Source of the DNA: Acidovorax sp. T1
Lineage (GTDB): Bacteria > Pseudomonadota > Gammaproteobacteria > Burkholderiales > Burkholderiaceae_C
Reading direction: 5' to 3'
Assembly (NCBI RefSeq): GCF_002176815.1
Contig: NZ_CP021648.1
Coordinates: 3,170,001-3,234,000, forward strand
Length of the DNA stretch: 64,000 nucleotides
Part shown: positions 23,491 through 31,782 of the stretch, one piece after another
Numbering within the stretch: position 1 is the stretch's first letter
How the letters are laid out: every line of letters begins with the position of its first letter
Translations under genes and position numbers: made by a program
Notes under the pieces: generated by a model
The model's database searches: none
The model's input: the letters and a program-made list of their open reading frames with translations, nothing else
Told to the model about the DNA's origin: nothing

Positions 23491-23976
23491 TCAGCGCCCC
23501 AACCCGCGCTTGAGCTCCTTGAGCAACAGCAGCACCTGATTGGAGGCATGGCGGCAACGGCCATTGAGCAACTGCACGGCTTGGGCCTGTTCTCCGGCCT
23601 GAAAACTCGTGACCACGGCTGCGACCTGCTCGTGAAAATACCGGTGACGCGCCACCAGCATGTCAAAGGCCGGGAAATGCCCCAGCCGCTCACGGCCCGT
23701 TCCATTGAGCCAGCGGCCCAGGTCGCAGCGGTCGTCCTGGCAGATGCGCTCGGGCTGCATGACCTCGCTGGAGCGGCCATGCACCATGTCCTGCAGTTGC
23801 AGGCGCCAGCCTTCATGGCTGGCAATGGCCGCATCGATGTCGATCTCGGTCATCAGCATGGCGGCGTCCTGCGCATCCAGCACCAGTTCGCTGCCGTTGT
23901 CTTCCACCGCCCAGGTGGTTTCGAGGCTGGAAGGATCCTGTTCACGAATCTTGAAGAGACGACTGAAAAAACCCAT
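23491..23976 (-). CDS. CZB-domain (chemoreceptor zinc-binding) protein
   Basis: This 161-aa cytoplasmic protein carries one CZB domain (about residues 48-125) with the zinc ligands H54 (AIASHEGW), C84 (RCDLGRWLNGTG), H111 and H115 (ARHRYFHEQVA). CZB domains sense zinc, and through it hypochlorite or redox state, in chemoreceptors and diguanylate cyclases. Here the domain stands alone with a short N-terminal segment and a C-terminal helix (LLLLKELKRGLGR). No chemotaxis or GGDEF gene is adjacent, so it may act in trans on such a protein. Confidence 0.85.
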   Translation of the reverse strand: MGFFSRLFKIREQDPSSLETTWAVEDNGSELVLDAQDAAMLMTEIDIDAAIASHEGWRLQLQDMVHGRSSEVMQPERICQDDRCDLGRWLNGTGRERLGHFPAFDMLVARHRYFHEQVAAVVTSFQAGEQAQAVQLLNGRCRHASNQVLLLLKELKRGLGR

Positions 23977-24178
23977 TTTTCCCCCAAAGCATGGTGTCTT
24001 CCACCCAGCGCACGCAAGCGCGGCTCCGGGTGGTTTTGAAACATTTTGTTAGCGGATCGATCTTTTGGCTACCAAAATTTGGCAATCCCGTCGTCCGCGT
24101 GGCGGGCTGACCTTGCACCAAGGGCCAGATCCCGCAGCCCCGGCAGCAGCCTTGGCGCCCTGCGCCGACAATTGCGCC

Positions 24179-25186
24179 ATGACTGCCATCCAACGCCCCA
24201 CCCTTTCCATGCTCGATCTGGTTGCCGTGCGCGAGGGCGGCACCGTCGCCCAGGCACTGCAAATCGCCCTGCGCACCGCGCAACACGCCGAATCGCTCGG
24301 CTTCAAGCGCTATTGGCTGGCAGAGCACCACAACATGGCCGGCATTGCCAGCTCGGCCACCGCCGTGCTGGTGGGGCACATTGCCGGGGGCACGCAGCGC
24401 ATCCGCGTGGGTTCGGGCGGCGTGATGCTGCCCAACCATGCGCCGCTGGTGGTGGCCGAAGCCTTTGGCACGCTGGCCGAGCTGTACCCGGGGCGCATCG
24501 ACCTGGGCCTGGGCCGCGCGCCCGGCACCGACCCCGCCACCATGCGCGCGCTGCGCCGCAGCCGTGTGGAGACAGCCGACGATTTCCCGCAGGATGTGGC
24601 CGAGTTGCAGCGCCTGCTGGCGCCGGCCGAGCCCAACCAGCGCCTCATCGCCATGCCCGGTGCGGGCACCAACGTGCCCATCTGGCTGCTGGGCTCCAGC
24701 CTGTTTTCGGCGCAATTGGCGGCCGAGCGCGGTCTGCCCTATGCCTTTGCCTCGCACTTTGCGCCGCGCCTGCTGCACCAGGCGCTTGATCTGTACCGCA
24801 ACCTCTACCGGCCATCGGCCCAGTGGCCCAAGCCCTACGTGGCCATCGGCGTGCCGCTGATCGCGGCGCCCACCGACGCAGAGGCCGAGTTTCTGGCCAG
24901 CAGCACCTACCAGCGCGTGCTGGGCATCCTGACGGGCGACCGCAGCCGCCTGCTGCCGCCCGTCGAGAACTTTGCCGCCAGCCTGCAGCCGCAAGAGCGC
25001 GCGGCCATTGGCGACTTTCTGGCTGCTGCCGTGATCGGCGGGCCCGACACGGTGCGCGCCGGCCTGGCCCATCTGCACAAGACCACGGGCGCCGACGAAC
25101 TCATGCTGGTCAGCGACGTGTTCGACCCGGCACTGCGCCTGCGCTCGCTCGACATTGCGGCGGCGGCCCTCGCCGAGATGGCCTGA
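24179..25186 (+). CDS. Luciferase-like (LLM class) flavin-dependent oxidoreductase
   Basis: This 335-aa (beta/alpha)8-barrel protein of the bacterial luciferase-like monooxygenase family, MsnO8 type, probably uses reduced FMN. Recognisable segments are [59 protein letters not shown] and [14 protein letters not shown]. The substrate is unknown. The ATG at 24179 starts the conserved region ([15 protein letters not shown]), and GACAAT precedes it by 6 nt, a possible leaderless promoter. The longer in-frame extension upstream was rejected. Confidence 0.9.
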   Translation: MTAIQRPTLSMLDLVAVREGGTVAQALQIALRTAQHAESLGFKRYWLAEHHNMAGIASSATAVLVGHIAGGTQRIRVGSGGVMLPNHAPLVVAEAFGTLAELYPGRIDLGLGRAPGTDPATMRALRRSRVETADDFPQDVAELQRLLAPAEPNQRLIAMPGAGTNVPIWLLGSSLFSAQLAAERGLPYAFASHFAPRLLHQALDLYRNLYRPSAQWPKPYVAIGVPLIAAPTDAEAEFLASSTYQRVLGILTGDRSRLLPPVENFAASLQPQERAAIGDFLAAAVIGGPDTVRAGLAHLHKTTGADELMLVSDVFDPALRLRSLDIAAAALAEMA

Positions 25187-25272
25187 AACCCGGGCTGCGC
25201 CGCGTCGCGGGCAGCGGCTACCATCACGGGCTGGCTGATTGCGCCTGACCGCTCCTCTGGTTACCCCTTTTC

Positions 25273-26505
25273 ATGCCCGCTTTTTCTTTTGAAGCCCTGG
25301 ACGCCCAGGGCCAGACCCGCAAGGGCCTGATGGAAGCCGACACGGCCAAGTCGGCCCGCAGCCTGCTGCGGGCCCAGGCGCTGGTGCCCTTGAGCGTGGA
25401 ACCCGTGCAGACCGGCCAGTCGCTCGATGGCACACAGGCCGGACTCGGGCAGCGCCTTTTCACCCGTCCCGTGTTTGGCGCCTCGGCCCTGTCGGTCTGG
25501 ACGCGCCAGCTGGCGGGGCTGGTGTCATCAGGCCTGCCGCTGGAGCGTGCGCTCACCGCGCTCTCGGACGAAGCCGACGACGAGCGCCAGCGCCACCTGG
25601 TGGCGGCCCTGCGCGCCGAGGTCAATGCCGGCGCCACCTTTGCCCGCGCGCTGGCCCAGCACCCGCGCGAATTCTCCGACATCTACTGCGCCGTGATCGG
25701 TGCCGGCGAGCACAGCGGCAACCTCGGCCTGGTGCTCGAACGCCTGGCCGACGACCTCGAAGAACGCCAGGCCCTGAAGGCCAAGCTGATGGGCGCGGCG
25801 CTGTACCCGGCCATCGTCACCCTGATCGCCATCGTGATCGTGCTGTTTCTGGTGAGTTATGTGGTGCCACAAGTGGCCAGCGTGTTTGCCGGCACCAAGC
25901 GCGCCCTGCCCTTCCTCACGGTGGCCATGCTGGGCCTGAGCGCCGTGGTGCGCAGCTATGGCTGGCTGATGCTGGTTGCTTTAATTTTGATAGCTGCAGG
26001 CGCACGCTGGGCCTTGACCATCGAGCGTTTTCGCCAAAAGTTCGATGCCGCCTGGCTGAACCTGCCCCTCGTGGGCAAGCTGGCGCGCGGCTACAACGCG
26101 GCGCGCTTTGCCAGCACGCTGGCCATGCTGGCCAGCGCGGGCGTGCCCATCCTCAAGGCCCTGCAGGCCGCCGCCGAAACCCTGAACAACCGCGCGCTGC
26201 GCGCCGACGCGCTCGATGCGCTGGTGCTGGTGCGCGAAGGCGCCCCGCTGGCCTCGGCACTGGCGCAGAAAAAGCGCTTTCCCGGCCTGTTGTCGATGTT
26301 TGCGCGCCTGGGCGAGCAGACCGGCCAACTGCCGGTGATGCTGCAGCGCGCAGCCACCCAGCTGTCCACCGAAGTGCAGCGCCGCGCCATGCAGCTGGCC
26401 ACCATCCTGGAGCCGCTGCTCATCGTGGCCATGGGCCTGGTGGTGATGCTGATCGTGCTGGCGGTGCTGCTGCCGATCATCCAGCTGAACCAGTTCGTGA
26501 AGTGA
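25273..26505 (+). CDS. gspF: Type II secretion system F family protein
   Basis: This 410-aa inner-membrane protein of the GspF/PilC family forms the platform on which the assembly ATPase acts. It has two T2SSF domains (about residues 70-195 and 275-400) and three membrane segments (about 170-195, 218-240, 378-402). It begins PAFSFEALDAQGQTRKGLME, typical of GspF. It stands alone here with no gspE, gspG or secretin gene nearby. Repeat-like AT-rich sequence (25975-26007) encodes part of the second membrane segment. The next gene starts 4 bp after its stop. Confidence 0.93.
   Translation: MPAFSFEALDAQGQTRKGLMEADTAKSARSLLRAQALVPLSVEPVQTGQSLDGTQAGLGQRLFTRPVFGASALSVWTRQLAGLVSSGLPLERALTALSDEADDERQRHLVAALRAEVNAGATFARALAQHPREFSDIYCAVIGAGEHSGNLGLVLERLADDLEERQALKAKLMGAALYPAIVTLIAIVIVLFLVSYVVPQVASVFAGTKRALPFLTVAMLGLSAVVRSYGWLMLVALILIAAGARWALTIERFRQKFDAAWLNLPLVGKLARGYNAARFASTLAMLASAGVPILKALQAAAETLNNRALRADALDALVLVREGAPLASALAQKKRFPGLLSMFARLGEQTGQLPVMLQRAATQLSTEVQRRAMQLATILEPLLIVAMGLVVMLIVLAVLLPIIQLNQFVK
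25975..26007. repeat. Half copy of the dispersed palindrome inside gspF
   Basis: GTTGCTTTAATTTTGATAGC, then TGCAGGCGCACGC, matches the outer half of the family (TGCTATT..TTTGATAGCTGC.GGCGC). It is in frame and encodes VALILIAAGAR in a membrane segment, where such a sequence is easily tolerated. Confidence 0.5.
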
Positions 26506-26509
26506 CTTT

Positions 26510-27427
26510 ATGGCCGTGACATTGGACGACAAGCTGGTGGTGGCGATTTCGTCGCGCGCGCTGTTCGATTTCGAGGAGGAAAACCGCCTCTTCGACCCAC
26601 TGGACCCGCGCCCTTACATGGAGCTGCAGCAGCAACGGCTGCATGTCCCGGCGAAACCTGGCGTGGCCTTTGCGCTGGTGAACAAGCTGCTGGCGTTCAA
26701 CACGCCCCAGGCCAGGCCCGTGGAGGTCGTCATCCTCTCGCGCAACGATCCCGTCAGTGCGCTGCGCATCTTTCACTCGGCCCATAACGCGGGCCTGCCG
26801 CTGGAGCGGGGGGTGTTCACCCAGGGACGGGATCCGTTCAAGTACCTGCGCCCCTTGGGCGCGCACCTGTTCCTGTCGGCCAACGAAAAGGATGTGAGCG
26901 AAGCGCTGGCATTGGGCTTCCCGGCAGCGCGCGTACTCACAGACTCGGCCGCCGCTGGCTCCAACTACCCCAACGAGCTACGCATTGCCTTCGACGGCGA
27001 TGCCGTTTTGTTTTCGGACGAAGCCGAGCGCGTCTACCAAGCCGAAGGGCTCGCGGCCTTCCAGACGCACGAGATCAGCAAAGCCGCGCTCCCCCTGTCG
27101 GGCGGTCCTTTCAAACCCCTGCTGGCTGCATTGCACCAGCTTCAGCAGCAGGCCGATGTGTCGGGCATGCGCCTGCGCACTGCGCTGGTCACCGCCCGCA
27201 GCGCGCCAGCGCATGAGCGCGCGATCAATACGTTGATGAAATGGAACCTGGCGGTGGATGAGGCCATGTTCCTGGGCGGACTGGAAAAAGGTCCATTCCT
27301 GCGCGAGTTCGAACCCGATTTCTTTTTCGACGACCAGACGGGTCACGCGACCTCCGCAGCCCGCCATGTGCCTGCAGGCCATGTGAGCAGCGGTATCGCC
27401 AACCAGGCCCCCCCGTCCGCCCCATGA
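26510..27427 (+). CDS. 5'-nucleotidase (cN-I-like)
   Basis: This 305-aa protein of the cytosolic 5'-nucleotidase family related to eukaryotic cN-I dephosphorylates nucleoside monophosphates. The family start LVVAISSRALFDFEEENRLF is present, and the HAD-type catalytic aspartates are in LRIAFDGDAVLFSDEAE (Asp162 and Asp164). Later motifs are GPFKPLLAALHQLQ and RTALVTARSAPAHERAI. The protein starts 4 bp after gspF and is probably co-transcribed with it, without a functional reason I can see. Confidence 0.9.
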   Translation: MAVTLDDKLVVAISSRALFDFEEENRLFDPLDPRPYMELQQQRLHVPAKPGVAFALVNKLLAFNTPQARPVEVVILSRNDPVSALRIFHSAHNAGLPLERGVFTQGRDPFKYLRPLGAHLFLSANEKDVSEALALGFPAARVLTDSAAAGSNYPNELRIAFDGDAVLFSDEAERVYQAEGLAAFQTHEISKAALPLSGGPFKPLLAALHQLQQQADVSGMRLRTALVTARSAPAHERAINTLMKWNLAVDEAMFLGGLEKGPFLREFEPDFFFDDQTGHATSAARHVPAGHVSSGIANQAPPSAP

Positions 27428-27599
27428 TGCGTGCCATGCCCATGGGACGCGAAGGCAGCGTGAACGGGCCCTGTGCAAACCGTGATCGCCCGGCAAAAGA
27501 ATGCAACACCCGGTGAAAGCCTGCACCCGCAGCGTTGCAAACCCGCCAGGCGGCCGCAGGTGTGCCACCATGGCCCATTCGATCCAAGGAGCCTTGCGC

Positions 27600-27971
27600 A
27601 TGAAGATATTGTTGGCACTGCTGGCCACCCTGGGCTGCAGCGTGGCCCTTGCCAACCCGCCCGGGGTGGCCGCCGCCCCCGCCAGGGCAGCGGCCAGCGC
27701 CCCGGCTGCGGCCCCGCTTTCCAAGGGCGAAGTCAAGGCCATGCAGGAGTTCAAGATGCTCGACTTCAATGGCGACGGCAAGCTCAGCCGCAGTGAAGTC
27801 GTGCTGTTTCCGCGCCTGTCTGCCGCCTTTGACGAAACCGACACCGATCACGACAACTTTGTGTCGTATGCCGAAGTGCGGGTTTTTGCCGCCAAGTACC
27901 GCGCCGAACGGGAGCGCAAGCGGGCCGCACAGGCAGAAGTGGCATCGGACAACCCAATGCCCAAGCCCTGA
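27600..27971 (+). CDS. Secreted EF-hand protein
   Basis: This 123-aa precursor has a signal peptide (MKILLALLATLGCSVALA, cleavage before NPPG), an Ala/Pro-rich spacer, then two EF-hand loops: DFNGDGKLSRSE (about residues 59-70) and DTDHDNFVSYAE (about 80-91). It ends in a basic helix (KYRAERERKRAAQ). It is probably a periplasmic calcium-binding protein. AAGGAG lies 9 nt before the ATG at 27600, fixing the start. Confidence 0.88.
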   Translation: MKILLALLATLGCSVALANPPGVAAAPARAAASAPAAAPLSKGEVKAMQEFKMLDFNGDGKLSRSEVVLFPRLSAAFDETDTDHDNFVSYAEVRVFAAKYRAERERKRAAQAEVASDNPMPKP

Positions 27972-28003
27972 CGGGATGAGCGGCCGCGCATTGGACGCCA
28001 AAA

Positions 28004-28056
28004 CGCCGCTGAGCGCTTATACAGCAAGCGCAGCCAGCTATTTATTCAATAGCAAA
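28004..28056. repeat. Dispersed palindrome after the EF-hand gene
   Basis: CTGAGCGCTTATACAGCAAG, then CGCAGCCAGCTATTTATTCA, then ATAGCAAA. It is a full-length copy in the convergent gap. Confidence 0.75.
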
Positions 28057-28152
28057 TGCAAACAGAAGAAATGCCTGCCTGCGGCCTTATTCCGTGTCCA
28101 ATTCATTCGTGTCCAGGCAAAGCAACAGCGACATGGGTGACTGGGCAATGGA

Positions 28153-28584
28153 TTACAGGCCGGAGGTGCGCTTGATCTTGGGGTCCGAATAGGTCAGCGG
28201 CTCTTCCTTGACCTGCTGGGCCAGGCGCTCCTGCAAGGTCATCTTGTGGATGTCCTGCGCCAGCTCAATCGCGCTGCCGCTGGCCCGCCACATGGACTGG
28301 AGGAACTCGATCAGCTGCTTGGAGATGGGCTCTTTGGGCGGCTCGGGCGGCTCCTCGGCCGTGTCCTTTTTCTTGACCTCCGTCCAGTCGCGATTGGGCG
28401 AATCGGGGGCGGAGGGCTTGTCGGGCTCGCGCACGATGGCGCCTTCTCCCAGGCGGTCCATGGACTCTACCGGGTTGGGCGCGTTGATGGGACGCACCGC
28501 AGGGGCGCCTGAAGCGCCAGTGGAATACAAATCAGCGCCCTGAGGACGCCAGTTTGGCGAACGATCGACAGGTGGCAGTTGCAT
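28153..28584 (-). CDS. Conserved hypothetical protein, 143 aa, disordered N-terminus
   Basis: Unrecognised. Residues 1-90 are Pro-, Asp- and Glu-rich and probably disordered. The C-terminal part (about 90-130) is helical and contains KQLIEFLQSMWRASGSAIEL and KMTLQERLAQQVKEEPLTYS. It has no signal or membrane segment and a clear ATG start. It follows the ABC-DUF1854 operon but is separated from it by a terminator, so it is probably transcribed on its own. Confidence 0.7.
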   Translation of the reverse strand: MQLPPVDRSPNWRPQGADLYSTGASGAPAVRPINAPNPVESMDRLGEGAIVREPDKPSAPDSPNRDWTEVKKKDTAEEPPEPPKEPISKQLIEFLQSMWRASGSAIELAQDIHKMTLQERLAQQVKEEPLTYSDPKIKRTSGL

Positions 28585-28650
28585 GGCAATGGCCCTTCAT
28601 GAATGGAAAAATAGGACTGCTTTACAGCCTCTTCGTACATTCATTACGGC

Positions 28651-28684
28651 AAAAAGAAGGGGGAATTAAGCCCTTTTTTTCCTT
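28651..28684 (-). terminator. Intrinsic terminator of the ABC-DUF1854 operon
   Basis: On the minus strand AAGGGCTTAATTCCCCCTT forms a short hairpin followed by CTTTTT. The plus strand also ends in a run of Ts, so it may work in both directions. It lies 67 bp after the DUF1854 stop. Confidence 0.65.
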
Positions 28685-28750
28685 TTCAGCAAAAAACAGA
28701 GTTTTTACCTGCTGGCCACAGGCCTGCAACGGCCAATTGGTGCTCTCTTT

Positions 28751-29272
28751 TTATAAAAAACGCTCTAGCAAGCGCCGAGAGTGCTTATCCAGTACCGTGG
28801 TATCGGGCACGCGAAACTGCATGCCATCTCCGGCGGCAATCAGCAGGCGCGTGCGCCCGGCCAGGCGGCGAATGTCTTCCTCAGCCTTCAGCACAAACTG
28901 GGCCGGGCCTTTGTCGGTCTCGACAGTCCAGGTGCTGGGTGTGGAAAAACTCGAAACGGACGAGATCTGGCGGATAGTGGGCACAAACTCCCGCACCGCC
29001 AGTTCCTCCTCAATCAGGCGGCGCTCTGCCTCGGGCAGCTGGTCCAGCCGGTCAATCCAGAGCAGTTCATGGCCATCCGCACCGATGAGGGAAAGGCCCT
29101 CCGACGGCGCCGCGATGGGAAACGCGCGCACGGGCGTCACACCTTCGTGGACGGTGCCGTCGGGCAGGGTCAGGACCAGTCGGCCGTGGGGGTTGCGAGC
29201 CAGGGTGAATACAGGCGAGGACACAAGCGCGAAGGCGGTGGGGTTCATGGCGGTTTTTTCGGTGTCTGTCAT
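28751..29272 (-). CDS. DUF1854 protein, cyanophycin-associated
   Basis: This 173-aa DUF1854 family protein has no signal or membrane segment. It starts MTDTEKTAMNPTAFALVSSP, is beta-rich in its first half (LARNPHGRLVLTLPDGTVHE, VRAFPIAAPSEGLSLI), and ends in IRRLAGRTRLLIAAGDGMQF. Its ATG overlaps the stop of the ABC transporter gene (ATGA), so the two are coupled and probably act together. In beta-proteobacteria this pair is regularly found next to cphA genes, as here. The molecular role is unknown. Confidence 0.88.
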   Translation of the reverse strand: MTDTEKTAMNPTAFALVSSPVFTLARNPHGRLVLTLPDGTVHEGVTPVRAFPIAAPSEGLSLIGADGHELLWIDRLDQLPEAERRLIEEELAVREFVPTIRQISSVSSFSTPSTWTVETDKGPAQFVLKAEEDIRRLAGRTRLLIAAGDGMQFRVPDTTVLDKHSRRLLERFL

Positions 29273-31581
29273 GGATTGCCTGCGGGGTGCGCCGAGTGCA
29301 GCAGACTGCTGTCGATGATGACGCCGGCAGCCTGGGCATCTTCTTCGGCGCGGCGGGCCTGGGCTTCGTACAGGCGCCAGTAGGCCCCCTCTTTTTCCAT
29401 CAGTTCGTCGTGCGGCCCCACCTCGACCACCTCGCCACGGTCCATCACCACCAGGCGATCGGCCTTGCGCAGGGTGGACAGGCGGTGGGCAATGGCGATG
29501 GTGGTGCGGCCCTGCACCAGGTTGTCGAGGGCTTTCTGGATTTCTTTTTCGGTCTCGGTGTCCACGGCCGAGGTGGCTTCATCGAGGATCAGGATGCGCG
29601 GGTCGATCAGCAGCGCGCGCGCAATGCTGATGCGCTGGCGCTCGCCGCCCGACAAACCCTGGCCGCGTTCGCCCACCAGCGAGTCGTAGCCGTGCTGCAG
29701 GCGCAGGATGAACTCGTGCGCGTGGGCGGCGCGGGCCGCCGCAATGATTTCTTCGCGCGTGGCTTCGGGCTTGCCGTAGGCAATGTTTTCGGCAATGGTG
29801 CCGAAGAACAAAAAGGGCTCCTGCAGCACCAGGCCGATGTGGCGGCGGTAGTCGGCCACGGCAAAGCGGCGAATGTCCACGCCATCGACCTGGATCGAGC
29901 CGTCGCTCACGTCGTAAAAGCGGCTGATCAGGTTGACCAGCGTGCTCTTGCCCGAACCGCTGTGTCCCACCAGGCCGATCATTTCGCCGGGGCGAATGTC
30001 CAGGTCCAGGTGCTTGATGACGGCGCGGCTGCCGTAGCGAAAACCGACGTTGCGCATCTGGATCGCGCCCTCGACGCGGGCCAGCTTCACGGGCTGAACC
30101 GGGTCGGGCACGTTGCTGACATGGTCCAGGATGTCAAAGATGCGCTTGGCGCCCGCCGCCGCCTTTTGCGTGACCGAAACGATGCGGCTCATCGAATCGA
30201 GCCGGCCATAAAAGCGCCCGATGTAGGCAATGAAGGCCGTCAGCACACCCACCGTGATCTGGTTGCGCGACACCAGCCAGATGCCGAAGCCCCAGACCAC
30301 GAGCAAGCCGATCTCGGTCAGCAGCGAGACTGTGGGGGTGAACAGGCTCCAGGTCTTGTTGAGCTTGTCGTTCACCTCCAGGTTGTGCTGGTTGGCATCG
30401 CGAAAGCGCTGCGCCTCGCGCTTTTCCTGGGCGAAGGCCTTGACCACGCGGATGCCGGGAATGGTGTCGGCCAGCACGTTGGTGACCTCGGACCACACGC
30501 GGTCGATCTTCTCGAAGCCCGTGCGCAGGCGGTCGCGCACGGTGTGGATCATCCAGCCGATGAAGGGCAGCGGCACCAGCGTGACCAGCGCCAGCCAGGG
30601 GTTGATGGAGAACAAAATGGCCGCCGTCATGCAGATCATCAGCACGTCGGTGACGAAATCGAGCGCGTGCAGCGACAGGAACACGTTGATGCGGTCGGTC
30701 TCCGACCCGATGCGCGCCATCAGGTCGCCCGTGCGCTTGCCGCCAAAGTAGTCGAGCGACAGGCGCAGCAGGTGCTCGTAGGTGGTGGTGCGCAGGTCGG
30801 CGCCAATGCGCTCGGACACCAGCGCCAGGATGTAGGTGCGCGCCCAGGAGAGGCCCCAGGCGGCCAGGGCCGACAGCAGCAGGCCGCTCAGATACAGCAG
30901 CACCAGAGCGGGTTCGATCTGCTGGCCGTTCTGGAACGGGATCAGGATGTCATCCATCAGCGGGATGGTGAGATAGGGCGGCACCAGCGTGGCCGCCGTG
31001 GACGCCAGCGTCAAAGCAAAGCCAGCGGCCAGCTGCTTGCGGTAGGGCCGCGCAAAGCGCCACAGGCGCAGCAGCACCCAGGTAGAGGTTTGCGGCGGCT
31101 GGGCACGCGCGCAGGCCGGGCATTCCTCGGTGTCGGGGGGCAACGGCGCATGGCACAGCGGGCAGGCAGGTTCATCGGCCTCTTCCTGCGCTGCACCGGC
31201 CACCAGGCTGCGGGCCGCTGCCTGCTCGAACCGCTGCACCAGGCGCAGGGCCTGGGGGTGGTGCGCCAAGGTAAAGCGCCACAACGCCAGCCGCGCCTCG
31301 GGGGCCTGCAGCTCCAGCGTGCCCACCCCGCCGTGGTCCTGCATGCGCAGTGTCAGCCCGCTCGACAGCGGCCAGGCGCGCCAGGCGGCAGCCCCCGGCT
31401 CGCAGGCCAGAATGCGCTCCGGGGTCACCACCACCCAGCCGGTGGCAAAGCGCAGTTCGGCGCTCAGGTCAACCTGTAACGCGGCCAGCACGTTCTCTTG
31501 GGGCGCGAGCATGGCCCGCAAATCGCCCCCCTGGGGGCCAGAAAAGACACCGGAGGCGTCCACAGAATGGTGATGTTGCAT
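29269..31581 (-). CDS. Cyanophycin-associated ABC transporter, fused membrane and ATPase domains
   Basis: This 770-aa ABC half-transporter of the exporter type has an unusual N-terminal extension. Residues 1-135 form a soluble domain (VLAALQVDLSAELRFATGW). A zinc-ribbon-like element follows, with CPLC (140-143) and CPAC (154-157). The six-helix transmembrane domain covers about 175-470, and the ATPase has GHSGSGKSTLVNL (Walker A), LSGGERQRISIAR (signature) and ILILDEATS (Walker B). It diverges from cphA' and is coupled to DUF1854. The substrate is unknown; export or import of cyanophycin-related peptides is a guess. Confidence 0.9.
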   Translation of the reverse strand: MQHHHSVDASGVFSGPQGGDLRAMLAPQENVLAALQVDLSAELRFATGWVVVTPERILACEPGAAAWRAWPLSSGLTLRMQDHGGVGTLELQAPEARLALWRFTLAHHPQALRLVQRFEQAAARSLVAGAAQEEADEPACPLCHAPLPPDTEECPACARAQPPQTSTWVLLRLWRFARPYRKQLAAGFALTLASTAATLVPPYLTIPLMDDILIPFQNGQQIEPALVLLYLSGLLLSALAAWGLSWARTYILALVSERIGADLRTTTYEHLLRLSLDYFGGKRTGDLMARIGSETDRINVFLSLHALDFVTDVLMICMTAAILFSINPWLALVTLVPLPFIGWMIHTVRDRLRTGFEKIDRVWSEVTNVLADTIPGIRVVKAFAQEKREAQRFRDANQHNLEVNDKLNKTWSLFTPTVSLLTEIGLLVVWGFGIWLVSRNQITVGVLTAFIAYIGRFYGRLDSMSRIVSVTQKAAAGAKRIFDILDHVSNVPDPVQPVKLARVEGAIQMRNVGFRYGSRAVIKHLDLDIRPGEMIGLVGHSGSGKSTLVNLISRFYDVSDGSIQVDGVDIRRFAVADYRRHIGLVLQEPFLFFGTIAENIAYGKPEATREEIIAAARAAHAHEFILRLQHGYDSLVGERGQGLSGGERQRISIARALLIDPRILILDEATSAVDTETEKEIQKALDNLVQGRTTIAIAHRLSTLRKADRLVVMDRGEVVEVGPHDELMEKEGAYWRLYEAQARRAEEDAQAAGVIIDSSLLHSAHPAGNP

Positions 31582-31662
31582 AGGTTTGGGTTCTCTGCCG
31601 CCGGCGAAACAAAGCCGCACGCGGTGCAGAAGCCGGAATTTTGACCGAAACCCGAAACACCA

Positions 31663-31732
31663 GTGCAAACTGCACGCCCCCTCCACCCATGGATTGGCAA
31701 AACAGGCGCCCAACCGGGCGCACAATTGCACT
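31663..31732. promoter_or_regulatory. Inverted repeats in the cyanophycin divergent promoter region
   Basis: GTGCA-AAC-TGCAC at 31663-31675 is a perfect 5-bp dyad, and GCACAATTGCAC at about 31720-31731 is a second near-palindrome with the same TGCAC core, one in front of each divergent gene. They may bind a regulator of the cyanophycin locus. The evidence is weak. Confidence 0.25.
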
Positions 31733-31782
31733 TCCGCACTCCCTGTCCGGCCCGTCCGGTGCCTCCTGAACCGCTCCGAAAC

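Noticed and set aside
28741..28790. AT-rich segment with CTCTAGCAAGCGC at the end of the DUF1854 gene
   Set aside because: Only a fragment resembles the palindrome family and arm order is unclear, so it was not listed as a copy.
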